A stretch of DNA of 5,798 nucleotides, taken from JACMJP01 sp046160675 (GTDB lineage: Bacteria > Bacteroidota > Bacteroidia > Chitinophagales > BACL12). The stretch covers positions 1-5,798 of the forward strand of contig JBJXHH010000172.1 in the NCBI GenBank assembly GCA_046160675.1, given 5' to 3'. The position numbers and the translations under genes were made by a program. Under the pieces are notes generated by a model that worked only from the letters and a program-made list of their open reading frames with translations, had not been told where the DNA came from and did no database searches. This document shows, piece by piece, positions 1-5,446 of the stretch; position 1 is the first letter of the stretch; every line of letters begins with the position of its first letter.

Positions 1-629
1 ACGCAAAAAAATATCTTGAAAAACTTGGCGTAAAAGTTTGGCTGAACACAAAGGTGAATGATTATGACGGTAATAACCTGGTACTAGATGATGGCAGGAA
101 AATTCACACTGACAATGTTATCTGGACCGCAGGGGTAAGAGGGGCAACATTGCCAGGCATTAAAGAAGCATCAATTGCAAAAGGAAACAGGTACATTGTA
201 GATGCTTACAATAAACTGACGGGTTACGAAAATATTTATGCAGTAGGTGATATTGCATTATTAACAGCCGATGAAAAATTCCCGTCAGGGCATCCCGGGG
301 TTGCGCAAGTAGCTTTACAACAAGCAAAAAATCTTGCGAAAAATTTTCTTCGAATACAAAAAAATGAAAAACCTTTACCTTTTAAATACAAGAATAAGGG
401 CAGTATGGCTACCATCGGGCGTCATAAGGCGGTTGTAGACCTTCCTTTTGTTTCTTTCGGTGGATATTTAGCCTGGTATGCCTGGATGTTTATTCATTTA
501 ATAACATTAGTTGGTTTTAGAAATCGTTTTATGGTTTTTATGAATTGGATGTGGAATTATTTTACTTACGACAGGGCGATACGGCTTATTATCAGGCCTT
601 ATGAAAGAAAAGAAATGAGTAAAGAGTAA
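1..629 (+). CDS. ndh: Type II NADH:quinone oxidoreductase (NDH-2), 3' part, cut by left edge
   Basis: The reading frame is open from base 3 to the stop at 627-629, so the gene starts outside the window and about 208 C-terminal codons are visible. Seen in sequence: the VIWTAGV segment, the second FAD-binding motif (YAVGDIALL), the AQVALQQ stretch that matches the AQxAxQQ motif typical of NDH-2, a GSMATIGRHKAV segment, and an aromatic-rich amphipathic C-terminus (GYLAWYAWMFIHL and onward to IIRPY). Family knowledge: NDH-2 is a single-subunit peripheral membrane flavoenzyme that passes electrons from NADH to quinone without pumping protons, anchored by its C-terminal helices. In Bacteroidota the acceptor would be menaquinone. 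A GTG at 54 could be mistaken for a start, but the family match continues upstream of it. The next gene begins 45 bases downstream on the same strand. Confidence 0.93.
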   Translation, partial: AKKYLEKLGVKVWLNTKVNDYDGNNLVLDDGRKIHTDNVIWTAGVRGATLPGIKEASIAKGNRYIVDAYNKLTGYENIYAVGDIALLTADEKFPSGHPGVAQVALQQAKNLAKNFLRIQKNEKPLPFKYKNKGSMATIGRHKAVVDLPFVSFGGYLAWYAWMFIHLITLVGFRNRFMVFMNWMWNYFTYDRAIRLIIRPYERKEMSKE

Positions 630-674
630 GAATTGGTTTTTTTGAAACGTTGCATGTAAAGTTTTAATATTATT

Positions 675-1379
675 ATGGAAAATAAATCACTGATAATTAC
701 AGGCGCTGACGGTGCGTTAGGCAGAGTAGTTGTAGAAAAATTATTGGCAGAAGGTTGGAGGTTACATGCAAGTGTTGTAAGTGAAAAAAATGAAGCAAAA
801 CTCAAAGAATTATTCCCATCAGAAATTGATAAAACAATTTTTCCAGTATTAGCTGACCTTTCAGATGAGAATGCCGTTAAAAAAATTGTATTGGCAGCTA
901 AGGATGTTTTTGGTTTAGTACATATTGCCGGTGGGTATAAAGAAGGGAAATCCATAGCAGATTATACCCTTCCTGATTTTGATTTCCTGATGCAGCTTAA
1001 TGTAAAGCCAACATTTTTACTCCTGAAAGAAATTGTCCCGCTATTAAAAATTAAAAACGGTGGAGCTATAGTAACCATAGGCGCAAAATCCGCAATCCAC
1101 CCAATGAAAGGAAATGCTGTTTACGCAGCAAGCAAAAGCGCAGTGGTAGCAATGACTTTAAACGTAGCTGAGGAATGCCGGGAGTTTAATATCCGTGCAA
1201 ACACTATCTTGCCAGACACTTTACAAACCCCAAATAACTTAAGTTGGGCAACGGAAGAACAATTCAAAAAATTTACTCCGCTGGCTGATATTGCTGATCT
1301 TATTTCTTTTCTGGTTTCCGAAAAAGGAAAAGGAGTAACAGGGATGATGTTGCCCATGTTCGGTAAAAAGCATACTTGA
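675..1379 (+). CDS. Short-chain dehydrogenase/reductase (SDR) lacking the usual catalytic serine
   Basis: This 234-residue protein has the normal length of a classical SDR. Seen in sequence: the N-terminal nucleotide-binding motif TGADGALG (residues 9-16), a beta-4 IAGG (84-87) in place of NNAG, Asn109 in QLNV, and the active-site pair Tyr150 and Lys154 in YAASK, followed by the NTILPDTLQTP segment that normally leads from the cofactor site to the substrate loop. The position 13 residues before Tyr150, where the catalytic Ser normally sits, is Ala137 (in TIGAKSA); a serine occurs two residues later. Family knowledge: some SDRs, such as quinonoid dihydropteridine reductase, work with only Tyr and Lys. 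The substrate cannot be told from the sequence. Cytosolic; NAD(P)H-dependent by family. It lies 45 bases after ndh, possibly co-transcribed, and I see no strong promoter in that gap. Confidence 0.92.
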   Translation: MENKSLIITGADGALGRVVVEKLLAEGWRLHASVVSEKNEAKLKELFPSEIDKTIFPVLADLSDENAVKKIVLAAKDVFGLVHIAGGYKEGKSIADYTLPDFDFLMQLNVKPTFLLLKEIVPLLKIKNGGAIVTIGAKSAIHPMKGNAVYAASKSAVVAMTLNVAEECREFNIRANTILPDTLQTPNNLSWATEEQFKKFTPLADIADLISFLVSEKGKGVTGMMLPMFGKKHT

Positions 1380-1383
1380 TCTT

Positions 1384-1413
1384 TTTGTAAGTAAAAAATA
1401 TTGCATATTTTTC
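1384..1413 (+). promoter_or_regulatory. Candidate Bacteroidota-type promoter for the exonuclease gene
   Basis: TTTG at 1384-1387 and TATTTTTC at 1406-1413 are separated by 18 bases and match the -33 TTTG and -7 TAnnTTTG pattern in all but the last base. The start codon is 19 bases downstream, which leaves a short leader. The region is AT-rich, so a chance match is possible. Confidence 0.4.
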
Positions 1414-1432
1414 AACTCTAAAAATATGCAGT

Positions 1433-2149
1433 ATGCTTCAGTATATCCGACCGGAACAGCTTCTTATTTTTGATATTGAAACTGTACCGGCTGTAAAAGC
1501 TTATGATGAACTCCCTGAACATTTTCAAAAACTCTTTGAAGATAAAGTAGGGCGTTTCCGGAAAGAAGAAGAAGACAAAGCAACTCATTATTTCAGTAAA
1601 GCAGGAATTTATGCTGAATTTGGAAAAATCATTGTCATTAGTTGCGGATATATTCAGAAAACCAATAACGAGTATGAATTAAGAATAAAAACTTTCTACG
1701 GGCATGACGAGAAAAAATTGCTTAAAGAATTTACTGAAACCCTCCAGAATTTTTCAAAAAACAATTTTGCACTATGTGGGCATAATATCAAAGAGTTTGA
1801 TATACCCTGGCTCTGCCGAAGGCTTTTGATTAATAATATGCCTCTTCCTCCAGTACTAGATATATATGGCAAAAAACCCTGGGAAACAAATTTTCTTGAT
1901 ACGCTGGAACTCTGGAAGTTCGGTGATTTTAAACATTATACTTCATTGCATTTGCTAGCTACTATATTAAACATCCCAACCCCGAAAGATGATATTGACG
2001 GCAGTATGGTAGGAAAAATCTATTGGGAAAATTCTGATCTTGATCGCATCGCAAAATACTGCAGCAAAGATGTTTTAACTGTTGCACAAATTATTTTACG
2101 TATGAAAGACGAGCCATTACTGAAAGCTGAAAATATTTCATTTCAATAA
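1433..2149 (+). CDS. PolB-related DEDDy 3'-5' exonuclease
   Basis: This 238-residue protein matches the predicted 3'-5' exonuclease family related to the proofreading domain of family B DNA polymerases (the DNA_pol_B_exo2 type). The DEDDy active-site residues are visible: Asp14 and Glu16 in FDIETVP (motif I), Asp123 in GHNIKEFDIPWL (motif II), and Tyr209 and Asp213 in KYCSKD (motif III, YxxxD). FLDTLELW (about 154-161) and the segment leading to IDGSMVGKIYW are also typical. No polymerase domain follows, so this is a stand-alone nuclease of family length. It probably hydrolyses DNA 3' ends in the cytosol, in a repair or processing role that is inferred only. The ATG at 1433 is used because the ATG at 1426 is in another frame. 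The next gene starts 10 bases after its stop, suggesting co-transcription. Confidence 0.9.
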   Translation: MLQYIRPEQLLIFDIETVPAVKAYDELPEHFQKLFEDKVGRFRKEEEDKATHYFSKAGIYAEFGKIIVISCGYIQKTNNEYELRIKTFYGHDEKKLLKEFTETLQNFSKNNFALCGHNIKEFDIPWLCRRLLINNMPLPPVLDIYGKKPWETNFLDTLELWKFGDFKHYTSLHLLATILNIPTPKDDIDGSMVGKIYWENSDLDRIAKYCSKDVLTVAQIILRMKDEPLLKAENISFQ

Positions 2150-2159
2150 ACTATTATTT

Positions 2160-2378
2160 ATGAAAAATGTAAAATTTGTATTCTGTATTTCTTTACTGCT
2201 TCCCCTGCTTTCAGGAACCTGTGATGAAGAAACTTGCAAAGAAACTCCTGACCCTGACTGCGTCTGTACCATGCAGTACGACCCTGTGTGCGGCTGCAAT
2301 GACAAAACCTATGGCAATGCATGCGAAGCCGAATGCAATGGGATAACAGAATACACAAAAGGCGAATGCAGGAAATAA
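2160..2378 (+). CDS. Small secreted Kazal-type serine protease inhibitor
   Basis: This 72-residue protein starts with a signal peptide (MKNVKFVFCISLLLPLLSG), followed by one Kazal domain. Residues 36-59, from CTMQYDPVCG through KTYGNACEAEC, line up well with turkey ovomucoid third domain (CTLEYRPLCG, KTYGNKC). The canonical six cysteines would be Cys26, 36, 44, 55, 59 and 70; Cys36-x7-Cys44-x10-Cys55 keeps the classical spacing. Cys34 and Cys46 are extra and could form a fourth disulfide. By alignment the reactive-site P1 residue is Met38, which favours inhibition of chymotrypsin-, elastase- or subtilisin-like proteases (inference). Cys21 could be a lipidation site, but Thr at -1 makes LSGTC a poor lipobox, so periplasmic or secreted is equally likely. 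It follows the exonuclease by 10 bases and is probably on the same transcript, with no evident functional link. Confidence 0.92.
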   Translation: MKNVKFVFCISLLLPLLSGTCDEETCKETPDPDCVCTMQYDPVCGCNDKTYGNACEAECNGITEYTKGECRK

Positions 2379-2381
2379 TTT

Positions 2382-2412
2382 AAAAAACATGCACCGGAAC
2401 CTCCGGTGCATG
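2382..2412 (-). terminator. Hairpin terminator between convergent genes, T-run on the minus strand
   Basis: A perfect 11-base stem (CATGCACCGGA at 2388-2398 and TCCGGTGCATG at 2402-2412) encloses a 3-base loop. The plus strand has AAAAAA at 2382-2387, so leftward RNA has GC-rich hairpin then UUUUUU, a good intrinsic terminator for the leftward genes at 2440-2806. On the plus strand it directly follows the Kazal stop codon, but only a weak, delayed T-run (about 2422-2426) follows, so it may end that transcript less efficiently. Confidence 0.75.
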
Positions 2413-2439
2413 ATAGTTGGTGTTTTACAACCCTCCTTT

Positions 2440-2574
2440 TCACTTACATTTCAGGTTGGTGTTCTTGTAATTCTGATAATAATAAGCGTATGAATCATGG
2501 GTGTTAGTGGGGCTGCATGCTGTCATCAGCAAGATCATCGCTACTGCGATCGTTAACAGGTGTTTCTTTTTCAT
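2440..2574 (-). CDS. Small (44-residue) lipoprotein, unknown function
   Basis: Translating the minus strand from ATG at 2574 gives 44 residues ending at TGA (2440-2442). It begins MKKKHLLTIAVAMILLMTAC: a basic n-region, hydrophobic core and a lipobox ending at Cys20, a textbook signal-peptidase-II signal. The mature part is about 25 residues, tyrosine- and asparagine-rich (SYAYYYQNYKNTN), with a second cysteine at 43. The start is preceded by an A-rich stretch, as is usual in Bacteroidota. It overlaps the last 71 bases of the upstream gene in another frame and ends 28 bases before the hairpin at 2388-2412. I do not recognise a family. The signal peptide is strong evidence for a real gene, but short length and overlap keep some doubt. 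Confidence 0.6.
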   Translation of the reverse strand: MKKKHLLTIAVAMILLMTACSPTNTHDSYAYYYQNYKNTNLKCK

Positions 2575-2806
2575 TTTTTGTGTTTTTAAGTGAATAATAA
2601 TCAAATATGAGGTAATGTTCCGTGGGGTAGTTTACATAGAAAAAGTCTTTGCCGTTCTTTGTATCCATGTAAAATGTTTCATTGAGGTAACATTCAGGTT
2701 TTTTAATGAAGCGTAACTGTACAATTTCGCCAGTGTTTGTATGCCCGGTGAGAATGTATTTTCCGAAGGGCCACAGGAGCATGATGGAAATGATGATGTT
2801 TTTCAT
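2504..2806 (-). CDS. Hypothetical protein, 100 residues, N-terminal hydrophobic segment
   Basis: The minus-strand frame from ATG at 2806 gives 100 residues. The frame is open to 2893, but that longer start lies upstream of a good promoter (2833-2863), so 2806 (MKNIIISIML...) is preferred. Residues 3-19 are hydrophobic and could be a signal peptide or a membrane anchor. The middle (about 27-73) is rich in aromatic residues (FYMDTKNGKDFFYVNY, HYLIFDYYS) and looks like a short beta-rich domain. The tail from about 75 is polar and acidic (KNEK, RSSDDLADD), and its last 23 codons overlap the small lipoprotein gene in a different frame. I recognise no family. The promoter, leader length and downstream terminator together support a real leftward transcript. 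Confidence 0.5.
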   Translation of the reverse strand: MKNIIISIMLLWPFGKYILTGHTNTGEIVQLRFIKKPECYLNETFYMDTKNGKDFFYVNYPTEHYLIFDYYSLKNTKNEKETPVNDRSSDDLADDSMQPH

Positions 2807-2832
2807 GTGTGTTTTCTTTTGATTTACTAGTA

Positions 2833-2863
2833 CAAAGTTGTAACACAAATTGCTCGGTGTCAA
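2833..2863 (-). promoter_or_regulatory. Bacteroidota-type promoter for the leftward small-gene unit
   Basis: Read on the minus strand, TTG (2863-2861) is followed after exactly 20 bases by CAACTTTG (2840-2833), which matches TAnnTTTG at all but the first base. Transcription would begin roughly 5-8 bases further on, leaving a leader of about 20 bases before the ATG at 2806. This is the best two-part promoter match in the window. Confidence 0.55.
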
Positions 2864-2880
2864 TAGCCAATAGTGGTGAA

Positions 2881-2909
2881 TTTCAAAAACCAACCCTTCT
2901 GTATATTTT
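2881..2909 (+). promoter_or_regulatory. Weak candidate promoter for the SnoaL-like gene
   Basis: TATATTTT (2902-2909) matches the -7 TAnnTTTG box except at the last base, and TTTC (2881-2884) lies 17 bases upstream in the -33 position. It would sit back to back with the leftward promoter at 2833-2863, in the 139-base gap between divergent genes. Both boxes are imperfect and the region is AT-rich. Confidence 0.22.
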
Positions 2910-2945
2910 TATAGTTAATATCTGATTTTCATTCAAACCTGAATT

Positions 2946-3323
2946 ATGAGCAGATCAACATTAAAAGATATAAGTATTGATTTCCTGCAACTTACCGCTG
3001 TTGGCAAGTCGTTCGAGGCATTTCAAGTGTATGCCTCTGAAAATTTCATCCATCACAACCCTTTCTTTGCAGGCGATGCAAATTCATTAGCATCAGCGAT
3101 GGAAGAAAATGCAAAACAAAATCCCGATAAAGTATTTGAAATCAAGAGAATTTTGGAGGATGGAGATTTCATAGCTGTGTACTCACATATACGCCAAAAC
3201 CCCGCAGAAAGCGGATTTGCAGTAATGCACATCTTGCGTTTTGAAGATTCTAAAATTGCTGAATTATGGGATATCGGGCAAGCAGTGCCTGAGAGAATGG
3301 TGAATGAGCACGGAATGTTTTAA
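2946..3323 (+). CDS. SnoaL-like / NTF2-fold protein
   Basis: This 125-residue protein has the length and layout of a SnoaL-like (NTF2 superfamily) cone-shaped alpha+beta barrel. Seen in sequence: an N-terminal helical part, FIHHNPFF (residues 34-41, the typical yxxHNP motif), a central helix, then the strands KRILEDGDFIAVYSHI (67-82) and FAVMHILRFEDSKIAELWDIGQAVP (91-115). This pattern matches the predicted SnoaL-like group (COG4922 type), in which the HNP histidine and the W-D of ELWD (Trp108, Asp109) line the pocket. The substrate is unknown: members range from aldol-condensation enzymes to non-catalytic small-ligand binders. No signal peptide, so cytosolic. It is divergent from the leftward unit and 83 bases before the next gene, which has its own -7 box, so it may be a single-gene transcript. 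Confidence 0.85.
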   Translation: MSRSTLKDISIDFLQLTAVGKSFEAFQVYASENFIHHNPFFAGDANSLASAMEENAKQNPDKVFEIKRILEDGDFIAVYSHIRQNPAESGFAVMHILRFEDSKIAELWDIGQAVPERMVNEHGMF

Positions 3324-3370
3324 AACCGGGTAAACTCTTCTGCTGATATGAACTTTGAACTCGCAACTCC

Positions 3371-3378
3371 TATTTTTG
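3371..3378 (+). promoter_or_regulatory. -7 box for the GGR-family/DUF4920 gene pair
   Basis: TATTTTTG fits TAnnTTTG exactly and lies 28 bases before the ATG at 3407. It is followed by CGCC, much as the tRNA box at 5232 is followed by CCCG. The only nearby -33 candidate (TTTG at 3354-3357) is 13 bases away, closer than the usual 17-20, so only the -7 element is claimed. Confidence 0.42.
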
Positions 3379-3406
3379 CGCCTGACTGCTGAATTGCAGA
3401 ACCTGA

Positions 3407-4660
3407 ATGCAAACAATTTCTACTGAAGTTTTTATTATTGGAGCCGGACCCGGTGGAGCAACTGCTGCCATGTTTCTTGCCAAGGAAAATATCCCCTGTG
3501 TGTTGGTTGATAAAGCAATTTTTCCAAGAGATAAAATTTGCGGCGATGCGCTGAGTGGAAAAGTGTTGGAGATCTTTAATCGGCTCGACATGAACATTGT
3601 AAAAGAACTCTCCCTTGCTCCCATACAACTCAACTGCTGGGGAGTAGAATTTGTAGCACCCAACCTGGAATCCCTGATGATCCCTTTTAAAATCAATCAC
3701 AATAAAAACAAAGAAGAACGCACACAGGCTCCCGGATTTATTTCTAAGCGGGTGGATTTTGATGACTTTTTAATTAATGAAGTAAAAAAACATTCTTCCA
3801 TACAGCTTCATCAGGGTTTAGAAATTTCAAAAATTGAACGGAATGATACTGGCTTCCTGCTTACTTCAAAAAATAACGAGGTTGCTTTCCAGTCCAAGTT
3901 GGTAATTGATGCTTCAGGGGCACATTCTCAATTTGCGCAGGAAATCGGAAATATTTCTGTAGACAGAAAACATTACTGCGCAGCCATCCGGGCATATTAT
4001 AAAAATGTAAGCGGCATGAAGGAGGGAAATTACATTGAACTGCATTTTCTCAAAGATTTTCTGCCGGGATATTTATGGATATTCCCTTTGCCAAATGGCG
4101 AAGCAAATGTAGGCCTCGGCATGCGCAGTGATTATGTAAGTAAAAAGAAAATTGACCTCAAAAAAAAGTTGCCAGAGGTAATTGAAAAATACCCCCAATT
4201 GAAAGAACGATTCAAAAATGCTGAACCTGTAGACAAGATAAAAGGCTACGGCTTGCCGCTGGGCAGCAAAAAAAGAAAACTCAGTGGTGATAATTATATG
4301 TTGGTGGGAGACGCCGCATCACTCATAGATCCCTTCACAGGGGAAGGGATTGGCAATGCTGTTATGAGTGGCATGTGTGCTGCTTTACAAGCAAAAGAGT
4401 GTATTGAAAAAAATGACTTTTCCGCACACAGGCTGAAGCAATATGATGAAACTATTTACAGGCGGCTTTGGGACGAATTAAAGTTAAGCCATCGTATGCA
4501 GCAATTGGTAAATTACCAATGGCTCTTTAATTTTGTAGTTCGAAAAGCGAACAGGAACAGAGTATTGCGGGAAACTATTTCAGTTATGTTTGAAGATGTA
4601 GACTTACGGGAAAAATTGCGCAAACCTTCCTTTTATTTTCAATTATTGTTTTCAAAATAA
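3407..4660 (+). CDS. Geranylgeranyl-reductase-family FAD-dependent oxidoreductase
   Basis: This 417-residue flavoprotein has the normal length of the geranylgeranyl reductase (GGR) family within the PHBH-like FAD monooxygenase/reductase superfamily. Seen in sequence: the FAD-binding dinucleotide fold (IIGAGPGGATAA, residues 10-21), the family segment FPRDKICGDALSGK (39-52) with the conserved K-x-C-G, a second FAD contact at VIDASGAHS (166-174), the GYLWIFP motif (221-227), and GDAASLIDPFTGEGI (301-315), which binds the FAD ribityl and phosphate. Family knowledge: members reduce double bonds of prenyl chains in archaeal lipids, chlorophyll side chains or menaquinone; others act on different substrates, including halogenated ones. 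In a menaquinone-using bacterium prenyl reduction is a plausible guess, unproven here. The downstream DUF4920 lipoprotein starts 11 bases after the stop, so the two are probably co-transcribed. Confidence 0.88.
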   Translation: MQTISTEVFIIGAGPGGATAAMFLAKENIPCVLVDKAIFPRDKICGDALSGKVLEIFNRLDMNIVKELSLAPIQLNCWGVEFVAPNLESLMIPFKINHNKNKEERTQAPGFISKRVDFDDFLINEVKKHSSIQLHQGLEISKIERNDTGFLLTSKNNEVAFQSKLVIDASGAHSQFAQEIGNISVDRKHYCAAIRAYYKNVSGMKEGNYIELHFLKDFLPGYLWIFPLPNGEANVGLGMRSDYVSKKKIDLKKKLPEVIEKYPQLKERFKNAEPVDKIKGYGLPLGSKKRKLSGDNYMLVGDAASLIDPFTGEGIGNAVMSGMCAALQAKECIEKNDFSAHRLKQYDETIYRRLWDELKLSHRMQQLVNYQWLFNFVVRKANRNRVLRETISVMFEDVDLREKLRKPSFYFQLLFSK

Positions 4661-4671
4661 AAATCTTGATT

Positions 4672-5193
4672 ATGAAAAAAATGTTTTTACCGGTTTTTGC
4701 TGTAACAATTCTGATATTCAGTTCCTGCAGCAGTGATGCGCAACAAACCACTGAACAAAAAGAAGAGGCAAAAGAACAACAGGCAGATCTTGTAAAACCG
4801 AATAGCATTGGCGGGTACGGAAAAGAAATTTCGAAAGAAGGTGCTATCAGCATTCCGGAATTAGTGGCATCTGTGAAAACTACTTCCACTTACCAGGGGA
4901 AAGTACAAGGCACGGTAAGTGCATGTTGCCAAAACAAGGGTTGCTGGATGAAAATGGATATTGGGGACGGACAAAGCATGATGATCACTTTTAAAGATTA
5001 CGGTTTTTTTGTTCCGATGGATATACCCGGTAAAAACGTAGTTATTGAAGGAAATGCAACTATGAAAACTATATCTGTGGAAGAATTGAAACACCTGGCG
5101 ATGGATGCAGGCAAACCACAATCTGAAATAGATGCCATTACACAACCGAAAGAAGAATTGGTATTTGTTGCTGATGGAGTTATTGCTCTATAA
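4672..5193 (+). CDS. DUF4920 family lipoprotein
   Basis: The preferred start is ATG at 4672, giving 173 residues; a TTG two codons upstream (4666) is in frame but less likely. Residues 1-19 are a lipoprotein signal (MKKMFLPVFAVTILIFSSC, lipid Cys19), followed by a Gln/Glu/Lys-rich linker (about 22-42). The DUF4920 domain runs from about GGYGKEI (47) to the end. Its hallmarks are visible: ACCQNKGCWM (84-93, with Cys85, Cys86 and Cys91), KDYGFFVP, a conserved stretch around SVEELKHLAMDAGK, and the ending VFVADGVIAL. The function of DUF4920 is unknown. The cysteine cluster next to Trp and Met suggests metal or redox chemistry outside the inner membrane, which is only inference. No good terminator follows; the tRNA gene is 71 bases downstream. 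Confidence 0.87.
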   Translation: MKKMFLPVFAVTILIFSSCSSDAQQTTEQKEEAKEQQADLVKPNSIGGYGKEISKEGAISIPELVASVKTTSTYQGKVQGTVSACCQNKGCWMKMDIGDGQSMMITFKDYGFFVPMDIPGKNVVIEGNATMKTISVEELKHLAMDAGKPQSEIDAITQPKEELVFVADGVIAL

Positions 5194-5231
5194 TTTTTTC
5201 AACACCCCTATAAAAAAAGGCTTTCAACCCC

Positions 5232-5239
5232 TATCTTTG
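5232..5239 (+). promoter_or_regulatory. -7 box of the tRNA-Lys promoter
   Basis: TATCTTTG matches TAnnTTTG exactly and lies 25 bases before the mature tRNA 5' end. No TTG is found at the -33 distance, so only the -7 part is called. A small stem (CACTTT at 5244-5249 with AAAGTG at 5255-5260) lies in the leader between this box and the tRNA. Confidence 0.5.
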
Positions 5240-5264
5240 CCCGCACTTTGAAAAAAAGTGAGTT

Positions 5265-5340
5265 GATTCCGTAGCTCAGTCGGTAGAGCATAACACTTTT
5301 AATGTTGGGGTCCTGGGTTCGAGTCCCAGCGGGATCACCA
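5265..5340 (+). tRNA. tRNA-Lys (anticodon UUU)
   Basis: All 76 bases fold as a canonical cloverleaf. The acceptor stem pairs GATTCCG with CGGGATC (one G-T pair), the D stem pairs GCTC with GAGC, the anticodon stem pairs TAACA with TGTTG around the loop CTTTTAA, and the T stem pairs CTGGG with CCCAG around TTCGAGT. The variable loop has 5 bases, the discriminator is A, and CCA is encoded at 5338-5340. The anticodon TTT at 5298-5300 reads AAA and AAG lysine codons. A near copy of the anticodon arm occurs downstream at 5431-5446. Confidence 0.97.
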
Positions 5341-5350
5341 GAATGTTATA

Positions 5351-5385
5351 AAAACCTTTGTAAATCAATGATTTATGAAGGTTTT
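5351..5385 (+). terminator. Hairpin after tRNA-Lys, probable terminator
   Basis: AAAACCTTTGTAAAT (5351-5365) and ATTTATGAAGGTTTT (5371-5385) pair over 15 positions, two of them G-U in RNA, around a 5-base loop. The stem starts 11 bases after the CCA end, is flanked by A and T runs, and would form on either strand. It is AT-rich with a short T-run, so it is weaker than a classical GC-rich terminator, but its placement suits 3' end formation for the tRNA transcript. Confidence 0.55.
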
Positions 5386-5394
5386 GTTATTTAT

Positions 5395-5414
5395 GGTAAA
5401 ACAGAGGTAAAACA
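5395..5414 (+). repeat. Two direct copies of GGTAAAACA with an 11-base period
   Basis: GGTAAAACA occurs at 5395-5403 and again at 5406-5414, separated by GA. The period of 11 bases is about one helical turn, so a protein could read both copies on one DNA face. It lies between the post-tRNA hairpin and the anticodon-arm copy and could be a binding site, for example arm-type sites of a tyrosine integrase, though two short copies could also be chance. Confidence 0.5.
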
Positions 5415-5430
5415 TTTGTTTTAATTTCTA

Positions 5431-5446
5431 AACTCTTTTAATGTTG
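5431..5446 (+). repeat. Near-exact copy of the tRNA-Lys anticodon arm, att-like
   Basis: AACTCTTTTAATGTTG matches 15 of 16 bases of tRNA positions 5292-5307 (AACACTTTTAATGTTG), with an uninterrupted 12-base match that includes the whole 7-base anticodon loop CTTTTAA and the right half of the stem. The only mismatch is in the left stem. Tyrosine integrases often recombine in tRNA anticodon arms, using the two stem halves as inverted core sites and the loop as the crossover region. This copy therefore fits an attachment-site duplicate. No integrase gene is visible, so the role is inferred. Confidence 0.5.

Noticed and set aside
599..955. Minus-strand open frame of 118 codons
   Set aside because: It lies antisense to the clear SDR gene and the end of ndh, has no recognisable motif, and its composition reflects the opposite strand.
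2158..2411. Two minus-strand frames opposite the Kazal gene
   Set aside because: They are cysteine-, histidine- and phenylalanine-rich mirror translations of a real cysteine-rich gene; the Kazal motif on the plus strand explains the sequence.
2807..2893. 29-codon N-terminal extension of the 100-residue leftward protein
   Set aside because: The extension would start upstream of the promoter at 2833-2863, and the internal Met at 2806 begins a typical hydrophobic N-terminus.
3320..3700. Two minus-strand frames over the start of the GGR-family gene
   Set aside because: Both are antisense to the FAD-binding domain and show no motifs of their own.
4584..5145. Minus-strand frames opposite the DUF4920 gene
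   Set aside because: Shadows of the lipoprotein gene, with no signal peptide or family match.
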